This document shows positions 35,142-46,636 of a DNA stretch of 64,000 bases, piece after piece. The stretch is taken from positions 51,456,001-51,520,000 of the forward strand of contig NC_068915.1 of the NCBI RefSeq assembly GCF_023091745.1, in the 5' to 3' direction. The stretch is from Budorcas taxicolor (taxonomy: Eukaryota > Chordata > Mammalia > Artiodactyla > Bovidae). Under the pieces are notes generated by a model. It saw nothing but the letters and a program-made list of their open reading frames with translations. It searched no databases and was not told where the DNA came from. Positions within the stretch are counted from its first letter, which is position 1, and each line of letters begins with the position of its first letter. The translations under genes were made by a program, and so were the position numbers.

Positions 35142-36860
35142 GCTTCCCTGAAATTTCTTTTGTTCTTAATGTTTGGGATGCTATCATCTCCTTTTCTTTC
35201 TGCCTCTCAGTTGTTTTTGCTATTTTTCTGCTGGATTCTCCTTGTCCATTTCATAAAAGTAGATATTCCCAGTGCTATTTATCTTCATTCCATATTTCTT
35301 CCCACTTTATGTGGTCTCTGTGGCATGCTTTTATTGAGATGCAACATTTCTACTCTCATTTTTGTAGAAATGGCCTGCATCACTAACTTAAACCTGCTTC
35401 CAGATCTCTACATTTAAATATTTGCCAGCACTTTCTACTTAGATATTCCAAGAATCCCTCTAGCTTAAAAGGTACAACATTGAACTCATTATTTTATTTA
35501 CATGTCTACATAATTTTTTTTCTTATTTATACAAGTATCTTCCTTATTCCCTATTAAAAATCTTTGGATTTATCATAGTTATATTGTATTTCTTCATCAA
35601 TATTCATTAGGCAACAAATCCCTACCAGATTCTCCCAACTCACTTTTCATTCACTCTGAGTTAATCTCTAAATGTTGCAATTACAGCTTTAGAATTATAC
35701 AACAAATCTGCTTTCTCTTGCCCATCACTATTGACATTGGTTAAGTCAAATAATCCTCTGCTCTCTTTGGATACAGGTAATACTTTTCTTGTATCTAGAC
35801 CAACCTGCTTCTTCAGAGTCCTCAGTCTACATAAGGGTGATCTCTCTTCATTATGTATCTTATTTGTCACCACCATCATTGATATTCCTCGTTTACTCCC
35901 ATAATCTTCAGAACACATTTTAAGCTTCTGCATGTAATGTACAGGAGGATTCTTCACCTTCCTTGTGAATACTAACCCAGACTCATCTCCATTGCTCTAT
36001 AATTCTGTACTCTTGAATAGTAATTATATTTTTTTGAACAAGGTATGCTTTCTTGTTTTCCAAGCTTTCACATTTATACTTATTTTTGCCTGGAAGTTCT
36101 TTCCTAGAGTGTTCAACAGGTAAACTCTCCCTCAAATTTAGTTTCAGATGCTACTTCCTCTGAGAAACCTATCCTGAGTACCTTGGGCATATCCAACATT
36201 AACTCAAACACCATTTTCACATGTCTTGTCTACTTTAAAGCAGCTTATCAGTGATTTAATCAGTCATAACAATAGTAGTTACTAGCTAGTATGAACTGAT
36301 TGGTGTCTCCTGGAGACACACAATGAATTTAAGGTGATGAAGAGAATGTATACTATTACAATATGTGTTGATAGTGTGATACACATTTATATGAGCACAA
36401 AATAATTCATTGGGTATTACTCAATCTGTTTTATTCATTTTGTTGATCAGATATTGTCAGTCTTGGTTTAGATACAGAATCAAAAGAACAAAATAAAGTT
36501 TTGCCAAGTCATGAGTTACCTTTAGTCATTTAAACTCAGAACACATATCAGTATAGCTAAGGGAATAAAGCATTATAATTTAATTTAGTATGCCTATAAA
36601 TTTCCATAATTTCCCATATCTTCTGTATAAGCAATTTATAAAGATAGGTTCTACTGGTAATTCTGACAATATACTTAAGTTTTTAATTGCATGAATGGTG
36701 CTATTACAATAAAGTTTATTTTTATGGTGATAGTAATTAATATCCAGTTCAGAAAATTTGCTAAATTATTTTTACATAAGAACATTGCCTAAAAGGTAAC
36801 TCTAAAATTTTGGTAGAGTTTCCCAGGTTTTTTTTTTTTTCAAGATCTTGTATTGCAATG
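35142..36860 (+). repeat. L2-like LINE remnant (tentative) and unique DNA
   Basis: The best part is about 36080-36190: 'tttttgcctggaagttcttt', then 'caggtaaactctccctcaaa' and 'tgctacttcctctgagaaac', which follow the order of L2 3' coding sequence. Upstream parts (35640-36050) may belong to it but are too diverged to be sure. From about 36200 to 36860 I see nothing. Confidence 0.4.
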
Positions 36861-37055
36861 GCAAAGCAAATGGGCTTTGTAGTCAAAAATTGGATTTTAA
36901 TATTAGAGCCAGCTGCACAACATTGGGCAAGATGTATAGCAACACCATGACTTGGGTTACTCATCTGTAAAATGGTGATAAGGATATTTATACCATAGGA
37001 ATATTTTTGAAAATTAAACAAAACTATGCATGCAAGTTATTCAGACAGAGTCTGG
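36861..37055 (+). repeat. MIR SINE
   Basis: 'ggctttgtagtcaaaaattg', 'agccagctgcacaacattgg', 'tactcatctgtaaaatggtg' and 'tttgaaaattaaacaaaac' occur in MIR order. The 'ctcatctgtaaaatgg' core is nearly intact. Confidence 0.82.
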
Positions 37056-37215
37056 AATTGTGTACATGATTAATAGATATTGGAAATTTTGGCACATTTT
37101 TTTTCATTTTGTGCTGATCGTGCAATTCATTATTTTATACTGTAATTTACTCATTTTATATAATAAGTTTTTTTCATTTGTCATGAGAATTTTCCGGAGG
37201 TGGAAATACATTTAA

Positions 37216-37217
<2 letters not shown>

Positions 37218-37257
<40 letters not shown>
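37218..37257. repeat. (TA)20 microsatellite
   Basis: Twenty uninterrupted TA units. Likely polymorphic in length and able to form cruciform or slipped structures. Confidence 0.97.
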
Positions 37258-37259
<2 letters not shown>

Positions 37260-37530
37260 CTTATCAGAAATAGCATAAAGCTTCCCTTCTTCCTGAAATA
37301 TTCTCCATTTATAGCCATTAAAATTTAAATTTCACAAATAAATATTTTACCTGTATAAAGAAACATAAAATCTATTTTTAAAAGTCGAGACTCTTTGGGA
37401 TAAAGACAGAAACACTGCAGGCATTTCAGAACACCCAAATTGTGTACTGAAAGAAAACTTTCATTGTAGCTTAAAAATTTACATTTTTACATAGACACTT
37501 GGTGAAAAATATAGTAATCAGAATAAGTGA

Positions 37531-37819
37531 CGCTGCTGCTGCTGCTGCTACTGCTGCTAAGCCGCTTCAGTCGTGTCCGACTCTGTGCGACCCCATAGAC
37601 GGCAGCCCACCAGGCTCCTCTCTCCCTGCGATTCTCCAGGCAAGAACACTGGAGTGGGTTTCCATTTCCTTCTCCAATGCATGAAAGTGAAAAGTGAAAA
37701 GTCAGATTCTCAGTCGTGTCTGACTCTTAGGGACCCCATGGACTGTAGCCCACCAGGATCCTCCATCCATGGGATTTTCCAGGTAAGAGTACTGGAGTGG
37801 GTTGCCATTGCCTTTTCTG
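37531..37819 (-). mobile_element. Bov-A2 SINE, complete dimer
   Basis: Begins with the antisense (gct)n terminus, then one monomer, the 'gaaagtgaaaagtgaaaagt' linker and a second monomer. A 12 bp TSD with one mismatch, cagaat(a/c)agtga, lies at 37519-37530 and 37820-37831. The gctgctgct run is the SINE end and not an independent triplet repeat. Confidence 0.94.
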
Positions 37820-37981
37820 CAGAATCAGTGATAGTGAATTATTTATTTCGTCTTTTTCACTTCTGCAAAAATCACCTTAGCATTCCATATTACCAAAAAG
37901 TGAAATGCACTGATTTGTAATAGGCTTTTTGGATGACACAAACTATGCTTTTATAGTTTTACGGTTAGACTGCAGTTGTAT

Positions 37982-38178
37982 AGGGCTTCCTCCGTGGCTC
38001 TGCCGTAAATAATCTGCCTGTGATGCAGAAGTCACAGGAGACATGGGTTCGGATCCCTGGGTTGAGAAGTTCCCCTGGAGGAGGAAATGGCAACCCTCTC
38101 CATTATTCTTGCCTGGAGAATCCCATGAACTGAGCAGCCTGTCAGGCTACAGTTCATAAGGTTGCAAAGAGTCAAACC
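37982..38178 (+). mobile_element. Bov-tA SINE, near full length
   Basis: tRNA-like head ('gggcttcctccgtggctctg'), B-box-like 'gggttcggatcc', middle, and a tail ending at 'gcaaagagtcaaa'. Moderately diverged. Confidence 0.88.
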
Positions 38179-38809
38179 AGCTAAAACCATGGAGCAGACA
38201 CGCCCACAGCTGTATAATATAATTAACCACAACCTTATCTGACATTACAAAAATTCAATGAAGTAAAAGTCTATTTTTAAAATGGACCAATTATAATTTA
38301 TACAGATAATTGCATGTACTCATTTTACTGTCAGTGGCTGTCTGACTCCTGATCAAGATCTTTCTGTGTTTGCCTTAGCGGTTTGAAGATAAACCTAGTT
38401 CTAATCTTTTTATTTAAATCCAGAGATCAATTTAGAGTGTATATTTGGTAATATGTTCTATAGCCATGATCCTACAGTTTCTGTTGTTTGATAAATGCTT
38501 ATTTGAAGAGAAACTTCAGTGCATGAATTATGAATCTCTTTCGTATGTCACCTGAAATTTCTTGTTCTCTGTTTTTCTGATTTTTAACTCAGCCCAAATA
38601 CACACACCTCCTCTCTGTCTTTCACACAAACACACACATACTGCTTCCAAATGTTCGTGTACATATTGTGTATTCCAAATAGGGTGTAGCATGTTCAGTG
38701 ATATGAAGATGAATTTAAAGTCTCTGCCATCAAAAATGTTTAGAATTTAGTGTTAATGTATATTAACAAAAGGAGCAGCAACAACAAAAACTATATATAT
38801 TTTCTAAAC
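38179..38809. other. Unassigned sequence
   Basis: There is an imperfect CA-rich patch at about 38598-38636. Nothing else is recognised. Confidence 0.45.
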
Positions 38810-39006
38810 ATTTTAGCTGTGTCTGACTCTTTGCAGCCCCATGGACTGTAGTCCACCAGTTCCTCTATTTATGGGATTTTCCAGGCAAGAATATGGGAAT
38901 GGGTTGCCATTCCCTCCTCCAGGGGCACTTCCCAACCCAGGGATTGAACCTGGGTCTCCTGTGTTACAGGCAGATTCCTTACCATCTGAGGCATCTGGGA
39001 AGCCCC
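38810..39006 (-). mobile_element. Bov-tA SINE, near full length
   Basis: Antisense tail ('gtgtctgactctttgcagcc') through 'gggattgaacctgggtctcc' (complement of the B-box-like part) to 'gcatctgggaagcccc'. No clear TSD. Confidence 0.9.
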
Positions 39007-39406
39007 ATAGATTTCATTAGATCTTTATGTATATAGCTAATTTCATAAATTAAACTCCTTTTGGAGTTGGTATTATTATTTTTATTTTACTAAGTAAAGA
39101 ATAAAAATAAGGAAACAAAAAAATATCTCTCCATAGTTGTACACCTTAGAAATCTTTTACTTCTGACACCAAATGCTATCAGGCTAGCTCTCTTTTGGAA
39201 AATTGAGAGGAGACCAATAACAGAGGTATCATTCAGTTGCCAGGGAACTCTGAGGTGGGAGCCATGGTGAAGGAAATTAGGAAGTCTTCATTTTTGTTAT
39301 AGCATCTGTGGTGATACTTAACAAAAGCACTGTAACTAGCTAGGACTAAAAGACCAGTAAAGGTATTCCAGGAAAATTCCTGCTTGCTCCTCAAGTTTCG
39401 AGAATT
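39007..39406. other. Unassigned sequence
   Basis: No gene or recognisable repeat. Confidence 0.45.
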
Positions 39407-39807
39407 GTTATACCAGATCAATTTACCTGTCTCCTGAGAAATCTGTTTGCAGGTCAACAGTTAGAACTGAACATGGAACAATAGACTGGTTCCAAGGGAA
39501 AGGAGTACATCAAGGCTGTAGATTGTCACCTGGTTTATTTAATTTATATATGAAATTCTGGGCTGGATGAAGCACAAGCTGGAATCAAGATTGCAGGGAG
39601 TAATGTCAATCACCTCAGATATGCAGATGACACAACGCTTATGGCAGAAAGCTAAGAGGAACTGAAGAGCCTCTTGAAAGTGAAAAAGAGTGAAAATTCT
39701 GGCTTAAAATTCAACATTCAAAAAATGAAGATCATGGCATCTGGTCCCATCACTTCATAGCAAACAGATAGGGAAGCAACGGAAATGGCAAGAGACTTTA
39801 TTTTTGG

Positions 39808-39927
39808 TGAAGGTGAAGTTGCTCAGCCGTGTCAGACTCTTTGCGACCCGTGGACTGTAGCCCACCAGTCTCCTCTGTCCATGGGATTCTCCAGGCAAGA
39901 ATACTGGAGTGGGTTGCCATTTCCTTC
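39808..39927 (-). mobile_element. Bov-A SINE monomer nested in BovB
   Basis: Antisense monomer ('gttgctcagccgtgtcagac' to 'gggttgccatttcctt') inserted in the 'DFIF..SKITADGD' region of the host. No clear TSD; a few host bases appear lost. Confidence 0.85.
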
Positions 39928-40355
39928 CAAAATCACTGCAGATGGTGACTGCAGTCATGAAATTAAAAGAGCTTACTCTTTGGAAGAAAAGCTATGACCA
40001 ACATAGACAGCATATTAAAAAGCAGAAACATTACTTTTCTGACAAAGTTGTGTCCGGTCAAAGCTATGGTTTTTCCAGTAGTCATGTATGGATGTGAAAG
40101 AGACACAGATGTATAGAACAGTCTTTTGGGCTCTGTGGGAGAGGGTGGGATGATTTGGGAGAATGGCATTGAAACATGTATAATATCATATATGAAACGA
40201 ATCGACAGTCCAGGTTCGATGCATGATACTGGATGCTTGGGGCTGGTCCACTGGGACAACCCAGAGGGATGGTATGGTGAGGGAGGAGGGAAGGGGGTTC
40301 AGGATGGGGATCACGTGTATACCTGCGGCAGATTCATGTTGATGCATGGCAAAAC

Positions 40356-41634
40356 AATTGCACTCATCTCACATGCTAGTAAAGTAATGCTCAAAATTCT
40401 CCAAGCCAGGCTTCAGCAATACATGAACCATGAACTTCCAGATGTTCAAGCTGGTTTTAGAAAGGGCAGAGGAACCAGAGATCAAATTGCCAACATCTGC
40501 TGGATCATGGAAAAAGCAAGAGAGTTCCAGAAAAACATCTATTTCTGCTTTATTGACTATGCCAAAGCCTTTGACTGTGTGGATCACAATACACTGTGGA
40601 AAATTCTGAAAGAGATGGGAATACCAGACCACCTGACCTGCCTCTTGAGAAATCTGTATACAGGTCAGGAACAGTAAGAACTGGCCATGGAACAACAGAC
40701 TGGTTCCAAATAGGAGAAGGAGTACGTCAAGGCTGTATATTGTCACCCTGCTTATTTAACTTCTATGCAGAGTACATCATGAGAAACGCCGGACTGGAAG
40801 AAACACAAGCTGGAATCAAGATTGCTGGGAGAAATATCAATAACCTCAGAAATGCAGATGACACCACCCTTATGGCAGAAAGTGAAGAGGAACTAAAAAG
40901 CCTCTTGATGAAAGTGAAAGAGGAGAGGGAAAAAGTTGGCTTAAAGCTGAACATTCAGAAAACGAAGATCATGGCATCCGGTCCCATCACTTCATGGGAA
41001 ATAGATGGGGAAACAGTGGAAACAGTGTCAGACTTTATTTTCTGGGAATCCAGAATCACTGCAGATGGTGACTGCAGCCATGAAATTAAAAGATGCTTAC
41101 TCCTTGGAAGAAAAGTTATGACCAACCTAGAGATTATATTCAAAAACAGAGACATTAATTTGCGAACAAAGGTCCATCTAGTCAAGGCTATGGTTTTACC
41201 TGTGGTCATGTATGGATGTGAGAGTTGGACTGTGAAGAAGGCTGAGCACCGAAGAATTGATGCTTTTGAACTGTGGTGTTGGAGAAGACTCTTGAGAGTC
41301 CCTTGGACTGCAAGGAGATCCAACCAGTCCATTCTGAAGGAGATCAGCCCTGGGATTTCTTTGGAAGGAATGATGCTATAGCTGAAACTCCAGTACTTTT
41401 TCCACCTCATGCGAAGAGTTGACTCATTGGAAAAGACTCTGATGCTGGGAGGGAATGGGGGCAGGAGGATAAGGGGATGATGGAGGATGAAATAGCTGGA
41501 TGGCATCACTGACTCAATGGACGTGAGTCTGAGTGAACTCCGGGAGTTGGTGATGGACAGGGAGGCCTGGTGTACTGTGATTCATGGGGTCGCAAACAGT
41601 CAGACACTACTGAGCGACTGAACTGAACTGACTG
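40356..41634 (+). mobile_element. Younger BovB LINE nested in the L1 3' end
   Basis: A 1.28 kb 5'-truncated copy starting at 'aattgcactcatctcacatg' and ending in 'gactgaactgaactgactg'. A 10 bp TSD, atggcaaaac, made of L1 sequence, lies at 40346-40355 and 41635-41644. Low divergence from the copy at 46637-47948. Confidence 0.94.
40369..41509 (+). pseudogene. BovB reverse transcriptase with NADD box
   Basis: Frame 40126-40677 (authentic from about 40369) holds 'LKILQARLQQYMNHELPDVQ', the 'GFRKGRGTRDQ' block and motif A. A loss of bases at 'QEATVRT' (now 'QEQ', stop) shifts to frame 40596-41381, which holds 'GEGVRQGCILSP', the catalytic box and the C-terminal domain to 'SLEGMML' followed by TAG. 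The box reads N-A-D-D at 40851-40862 in place of YADD. The two aspartates are intact but the tyrosine is lost. Confidence 0.88.
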
Positions 41635-42183
41635 ATGGCAAAACCAATACAATATTGTAAAGTAATTAACCTCCAATTAAAATAAATAAATTTATAGTTA
41701 AAAATTTAAAAGAAGAGAAAGCTGAATGCTAAAGAATTGATGCTTTTGAAATGTGGTATTGAAGAAAACTCTTGAGAGTCCCTTGGACTGCAAGATCAAA
41801 CCAGTCAATTTTAAAGGAAGTCAGTCCTGATTATTCATTGGAAAGACTAATGCTGAAGCTCCAATACTTTGGCCACCTGAGGTGAAGAAATGACCAATTA
41901 GAAGCCCTATTTTGGGGAAAAGTTGAAGGCAGGAGGAGAAGAGCAGAACAGAGGATGAGATAGTTGGATGGTATCACCGACTCAATGGACATGAATTTGA
42001 TTAAGCTCCAGGAGTTAGTGATGGACAGGGAAGCCTGGCATGCTACAGTCCATGGGTTCTCAAAGATTTGGGTACCATTGAGTGACTGAACTGAACTAAA
42101 CTGATATATGTTACTCTAGTTTCCTAACAAAGTATTTAGTAAACAACACAAGGAATCTTCTGGTAATCGAAATCCAAGTTTGT

Positions 42184-42352
42184 GTGAAAGTGTGTCCTAC
42201 TCTATGCAACCCCATGGACTGTACAGTCCATGGAATTCTCCAGGCCAGAATTCTGGAGTGGGTAGCCTTTCCCTTCTCCAGGGGATCTTCCCACCCAGGG
42301 ATCGAACGCGGGTCTCCCACACTGCAGACAGATTCTTTACCATCTGAGCTAT
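42184..42352 (-). mobile_element. Bov-tA SINE, near full length
   Basis: Antisense tail, middle ('ccttctccaggggatcttcc') and head ('gattctttaccatctgagc'). No clear TSD. Confidence 0.86.
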
Positions 42353-43672
42353 CCTCATATGGAATTTCAAACATTTTACTAATGTGATACAAGAAAACAC
42401 AGGTTGTATCTAAACAAGTTCAAGTGTAAGTCCAAGACAGTTGGAGAAATCAAGCAAAATCATATCCATATTTACCTACCCTCTGATTTCACTGGCCTTG
42501 ATAATTATGTATCTATTTAACTTGCATTTTCTTATTTATGCATGACTTGCCCTAAATGAATGGAACTCTTATTGGAAATGAGGGATTCACATTTCTATAT
42601 TTGATTCTCTCAACAGAGTAATGAAACTATGTATAAAATATGTTGCACCTGATATTTAGAGAGGAAATTTGTTTAACATAAACATTTTCCTGGACCAGTT
42701 TAGTATGTTAAATTAGTGATCACACATGTTTTATTGCCAAGTTGGTGTAATAAATCTCTCAGATGCCAATACCATCTGGCCATTCATGCCCACTTGTGAA
42801 TTTCATATGGCATTTTGTACTTGCCATAGTTCTACACTCACACTGCTCAGCATCTGCCCTAACTTAAATGCTTCCTTTACAAATCACAATTAATGGGAAC
42901 ATCCTGAGTTGTGACTAGAGAATTTGTGGAAAAAAAAAATTGTCACACATCCCAAAATATAGCCTGAGATGTCATTGAACAGATGTTGAACTAAAATAAT
43001 TGTGATAATATAAAGACACCAAAATACTGTATCTTGCTAATTTGACTAGGTTGCATTTATTTCTATTCTTTCTATGGTAATTCTTTAAGAATTTTTGCCT
43101 AATGAATTTTAGGAAATAACTGGTATAACAAATGTAAGTAGCCATACAAAAGTGTAATTAAAATACAAGCCCACTTACTTTCTAAATTACATAAGAAAAA
43201 TAGTTCAGAACTGTGGCTTATACAGTTCTTATTGTTTGCTTTGGAAGCCTATAGAAATATTTTTGTGGGCTCTCTGAAAAAGTGAAATATTTTTGCAAGA
43301 TTCTAAAGCTGGGTATTCCCATTTTTAACTCATTAGTCAGGTAGCCATTTGGCATTCAGAATTAATCAGTATACCTTGTGTACAAATTATCTTCAAGCAA
43401 ATTTCCAAAAGTTGTAAAATATACACTGTACATCTTTAGGAGCTTGGGAAATACCAGGATACATACTGGAAAGTTAAGACTCATTAAGTACAAATTATAT
43501 GGTATCTATGTGATTTCTGACATAAGACTCTAAGTAGAACTACAAAGTAAGATTAATGCTCGCAGTACATGATAGCAAATTAAGCTGTCAGTCACATGTT
43601 TTATTTTGTTTTAAAGGCCAATGGAAACCTGCAGATAAAAACAGCTAAACACTTGTAATTTCAGAAAGTATA
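42353..43672. other. Unassigned AT-rich sequence
   Basis: No gene or recognisable repeat. Confidence 0.45.
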
Positions 43673-43682
43673 GTTAAGATAT

Positions 43683-44740
43683 GCAGTTCAGTTCAGCTCA
43701 ATCGCTCAGTCATGTCTGACCCTTTGTGATCCCATGAACCACAGCACGCCAGGCCTTCTTGTCCATCATCAACTCCCAGAGTTTATCCAAACTCATGTCT
43801 ATTGAGTTGGTGATGCCATCCAACCATCTCATCCTCTTTCATTCCCTTCTCCTCCTGCCCTCAATCTTTCCCAGCATCAGGGTCTTTTCAAATAAGTCAG
43901 CTCTCCGCATCAGGTGCCCAATGTATTGGAGTTACAGCTTCAGCATCAGTCCTTCCAATGGACACCCAGGACTGATCTCCTTCAGGATGGACTGGTCGAA
44001 TATCCTTGCAGTCCAAGGGACTCTCAAGAGTCTTACCCAACACCACAGTTCAAAAGCAACAATTCTTTGGCACTCAGTTTTCTTTATTGTCCAACTCTCA
44101 CATGCATACATGACCACTGGAAAAACCATAGCCTTGACTGGACAGACCTGCTGTTGGCAAAGTATGTCTCTGCTTTTCCATATGCTGTCTGTTGGTCATA
44201 ACTTTCCTTCCAAGGTATAAGTGTCTTTTAATTTCATGGCTGCAATCACCATCTGCAGTGATTTTGGAGCCCAGAAAAAAAAGTCAGCCACTGTTTCCCC
44301 AGTTTCCCCATCTATTTGCCAGGAAGTGATGGGACCAGATGCCATGATTTTAGTTTTCTGAATGTTGAGCTTTAAGCCAACTTTTTCACTCTCTTCTTTC
44401 ACTTTCGTCAGGAGGCTCTTTAGTTCCTCTTCACTTTCTGCCATAAAAGTGGTGTCATTTGCCTATCTGAGGTTACTGGTATTTCTCCTGGCAATCTTAA
44501 TTCCAGTTTGTATTTCCTCCAGCCTAGCATTTCTCATGATGTACTCTGCATATAAGTTAAATAAGCAGGGTGACAATATACAGCCTGGACGTACTCCTTT
44601 TCCTATTTGGAACAAGTCTGTTGGTCCATGTCCAGTTCTAACTGTTGCTTCCTGATTTGCATAGACGCAGGTCAGGTGGTCTGGTATTCCCATCTCTTTC
44701 AGAATTTTCCACAGTTTATTGTGATCCACACAATAATACT
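43683..44740 (-). mobile_element. BovB LINE, 5'-truncated, 1.06 kb
   Basis: The antisense tail at the left is followed by RT up to the 'DHNKLWKILKEMG' codons. A perfect 10 bp TSD, gttaagatat, lies at 43673-43682 and 44741-44750. RT pieces are in frames 43932-44129, 44196-44444 and 44463-44729, separated by indels. Confidence 0.93.
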
Positions 44741-44750
44741 GTTAAGATAT

Positions 44751-45028
44751 TAGCTGTGCTTATTGTCTTCCTAATTCTCCTGTAAAAAGATAAGACCACT
44801 GTAAAAAGATAAGTGGTGTGTGTCAGGTTTCTCCATAGAAATGTGTCATATGCTTCTAGATGTGCTGCACCTATAAAGGCATGATTGTGCTATTCGAGCA
44901 GGAAATGTGGTTAATCAAAAGGAAATAGCATGTAAAACTATACTGAGGAACATTCAACAAAGTAACTGGCCAATGCATTTCAAGTGTGTCGAGGTCATAT
45001 AAAAAATATTAAAGGACACTAAAGTGTC
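44751..45028. other. Unassigned spacer
   Basis: No feature other than a short direct repeat of 'gtaaaaagataag' near 44780 and 44801. Confidence 0.5.
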
Positions 45029-46552
45029 CAATCCCAAAGAAAGGCAATGCCAAAGAATGCTCACACTACTGCACAATTGCACTCATCTCACACGCTAGTA
45101 AAGTAATGCTCAAAATTCTCCAAGCCAGGCTTTAGCAATATGTGAACCGTGAACTTCCAGATGTTCAAGCTGGTTTTAGAAAAGGCAGAGGAACCGGAGA
45201 TCAAACTGCCAAAATCTGCTGGATCATGGAAAAAGCAAGAGAGTTCCAGAAAAACATCTATTTCTGCTTTATTGACTATGCCAAAGCCTTTGACTGTGTG
45301 GACCACAATAAACTGTGGAAAATTCTGAAAGAGATGGGAATACAAAACCACCTGACGTGCCTCTTGAGAAACCTATATGCAGGTCAGAATGCAAGAGTTA
45401 GAACTGGACATGGAAAAACAGAGTGGTTCCAAATAGAAAAAGGAGTATGTCAAGGCTGTATAATGTCACCCTGCTTATTTAACTTATATGCAGAGTACCT
45501 CATGAGAAACGCTGGGCTGGAAGATACATAAGCTGGAATCGAGATTGCCGGGAGAAATATCAATAACCGCAGATATGCAGATGACACCACCCTTATGGCA
45601 GAAAGTGAAGAGGAACTAAAAAGCCTCTTGATGAAAATGAAAGAAGAGAGTGAAAAAGTTGGCTTAAAGCTCAACATTCAGAAAACTAAAATCATGGCAT
45701 CTGGTCTCATCACTTCATGGGAAATAGATGGGAAAACAGTGGAAACAGACTTTATTTTGGGGGGTCAAAAATCACTGCAGATGGTGATTGCAGCCATGAA
45801 ATTAAAAGACGCTTACTCCTTGAGTGGAAAGTTATGACGAACCTGAAATTAAAAGTGAAGTCACTCAGTCGTGTCCAACTCTTTGTTACCCCATGGACTG
45901 TTTAGCCTACAAGGCTCCTCTCTCCATGAGATTCTCCAGGCAAAAATACTGTAGTGGGTTGCCATTTTCTTTTCCAGGGGATCTTTCCAACCCAGGGATT
46001 GAACCTGAGTCTCCAGCATTGCAGGCAGATGCCTTAACCTCTGAGCCACAACTTAGATATCATATTAAAAAGCAGAGATGTTACTTTGGCAATAAAGTTC
46101 CATCTAGTCAAGGTTAGGTTTTTTCCAGTGGCCATGTATGGATGTGAGAGTTGGACTGTGAAGAAAGCTGAGCGCTGAAGAATTGATGCTTTTGAACTGT
46201 GGTGTTGGAGAAGACTCTTGAGAGTCCCTTGGACTGCAAGGAGATACAACCAGTCCATCCTAAAGATCAGTCCTGGGTGTTCAATGGAAGGACTGATGCT
46301 AAAGCTGAAACTCCAATACTTTGGCTACCTCATTCGAAGAGTTGACTCACTAGAAAAGACTCTGATACTGGGAAGGATTGGGGGCAGGAGGAGAAGGGGA
46401 AGACAGAGGATGAGATGGCTGGATGGCACCACTGACTCGATGGACATGAGTTTGAGTGAACGCCGGGAGTTGGTAATGGACAGGGCGGCCTGGCGTGCTG
46501 CGATTCATGGGGTCGCAAAATACAGACACGACTGAGCAACTGAAGTGAACTG
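45029..46552 (+). mobile_element. BovB LINE, 5'-truncated, with nested SINE
   Basis: Sense copy from the 'FIPIPKKGNAK' region to the tail. RT is open at 45142-45531, then frameshifted. The catalytic box YADD at 45574-45585 is intact at the codon level, but 'NNR' precedes it and the frame is broken on both sides. A Bov-tA lies inside it at 45848-46053. No clear TSD. Confidence 0.9.
45848..46053 (-). mobile_element. Bov-tA SINE nested in BovB
   Basis: Antisense tail, middle and head ('gtcactcagtcgtgtccaac' to 'gatgccttaacctctgagcc') inserted in the 'TNLDSI' codons of the host RT. The flanks share only about 4-6 bases. Confidence 0.88.
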
Positions 46553-46636
46553 AACCCCTTAATTTAAATCTTAAAAAATTTTGAAGGAAAGATTTATATA
46601 TGGGTTGAGAGATGTATGTATTGTATGCATGTATGT

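Larger units (their letters stand above)
40104..41711 (+). mobile_element. L1 3' end nested in BovB, itself interrupted
   Basis: L1 3' UTR lies at 40104-40345 and the terminal part at 41645-41711 ('aataaataaattta' A-rich end). The segment is the reverse complement of the 3' end of the large L1 at 51419-51840 ('ccaatacaatattgtaaagt', 'gagacacagatgta'), which identifies it from this window alone. It interrupts the older BovB near its 'MYGCES' codons and is split by a younger BovB at 40356-41634. Confidence 0.88.
39407..42103 (+). mobile_element. Older BovB LINE, host of a nested series
   Basis: BovB RT sequence runs in sense at 39407-39807, 39928-40103 and 41712-42103. It is interrupted by a SINE and by an L1 3' end. 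The catalytic box YADD is at 39620-39631, but the frame is closed nearby ('AES' followed by TAA). The last segment carries the C-terminus and the 'ctgaactgaactaaactga' tail. More diverged than the BovB copy nested within it. Confidence 0.85.

Noticed and set aside
35007..35417. 136-codon plus-strand frame
   Set aside because: The first third reads the antisense of a Bov-A monomer ('MSDSVRPHRRQPTRLP', which recurs at 37573, 51863 and 58571). The rest is hydrophobic noise from T-rich DNA.
37527..37556. (gct)n run as a disease-type triplet repeat (also (cag)n at 23290-23311 and 18241-18250)
   Set aside because: These are the normal termini of Bov-A2 SINEs.
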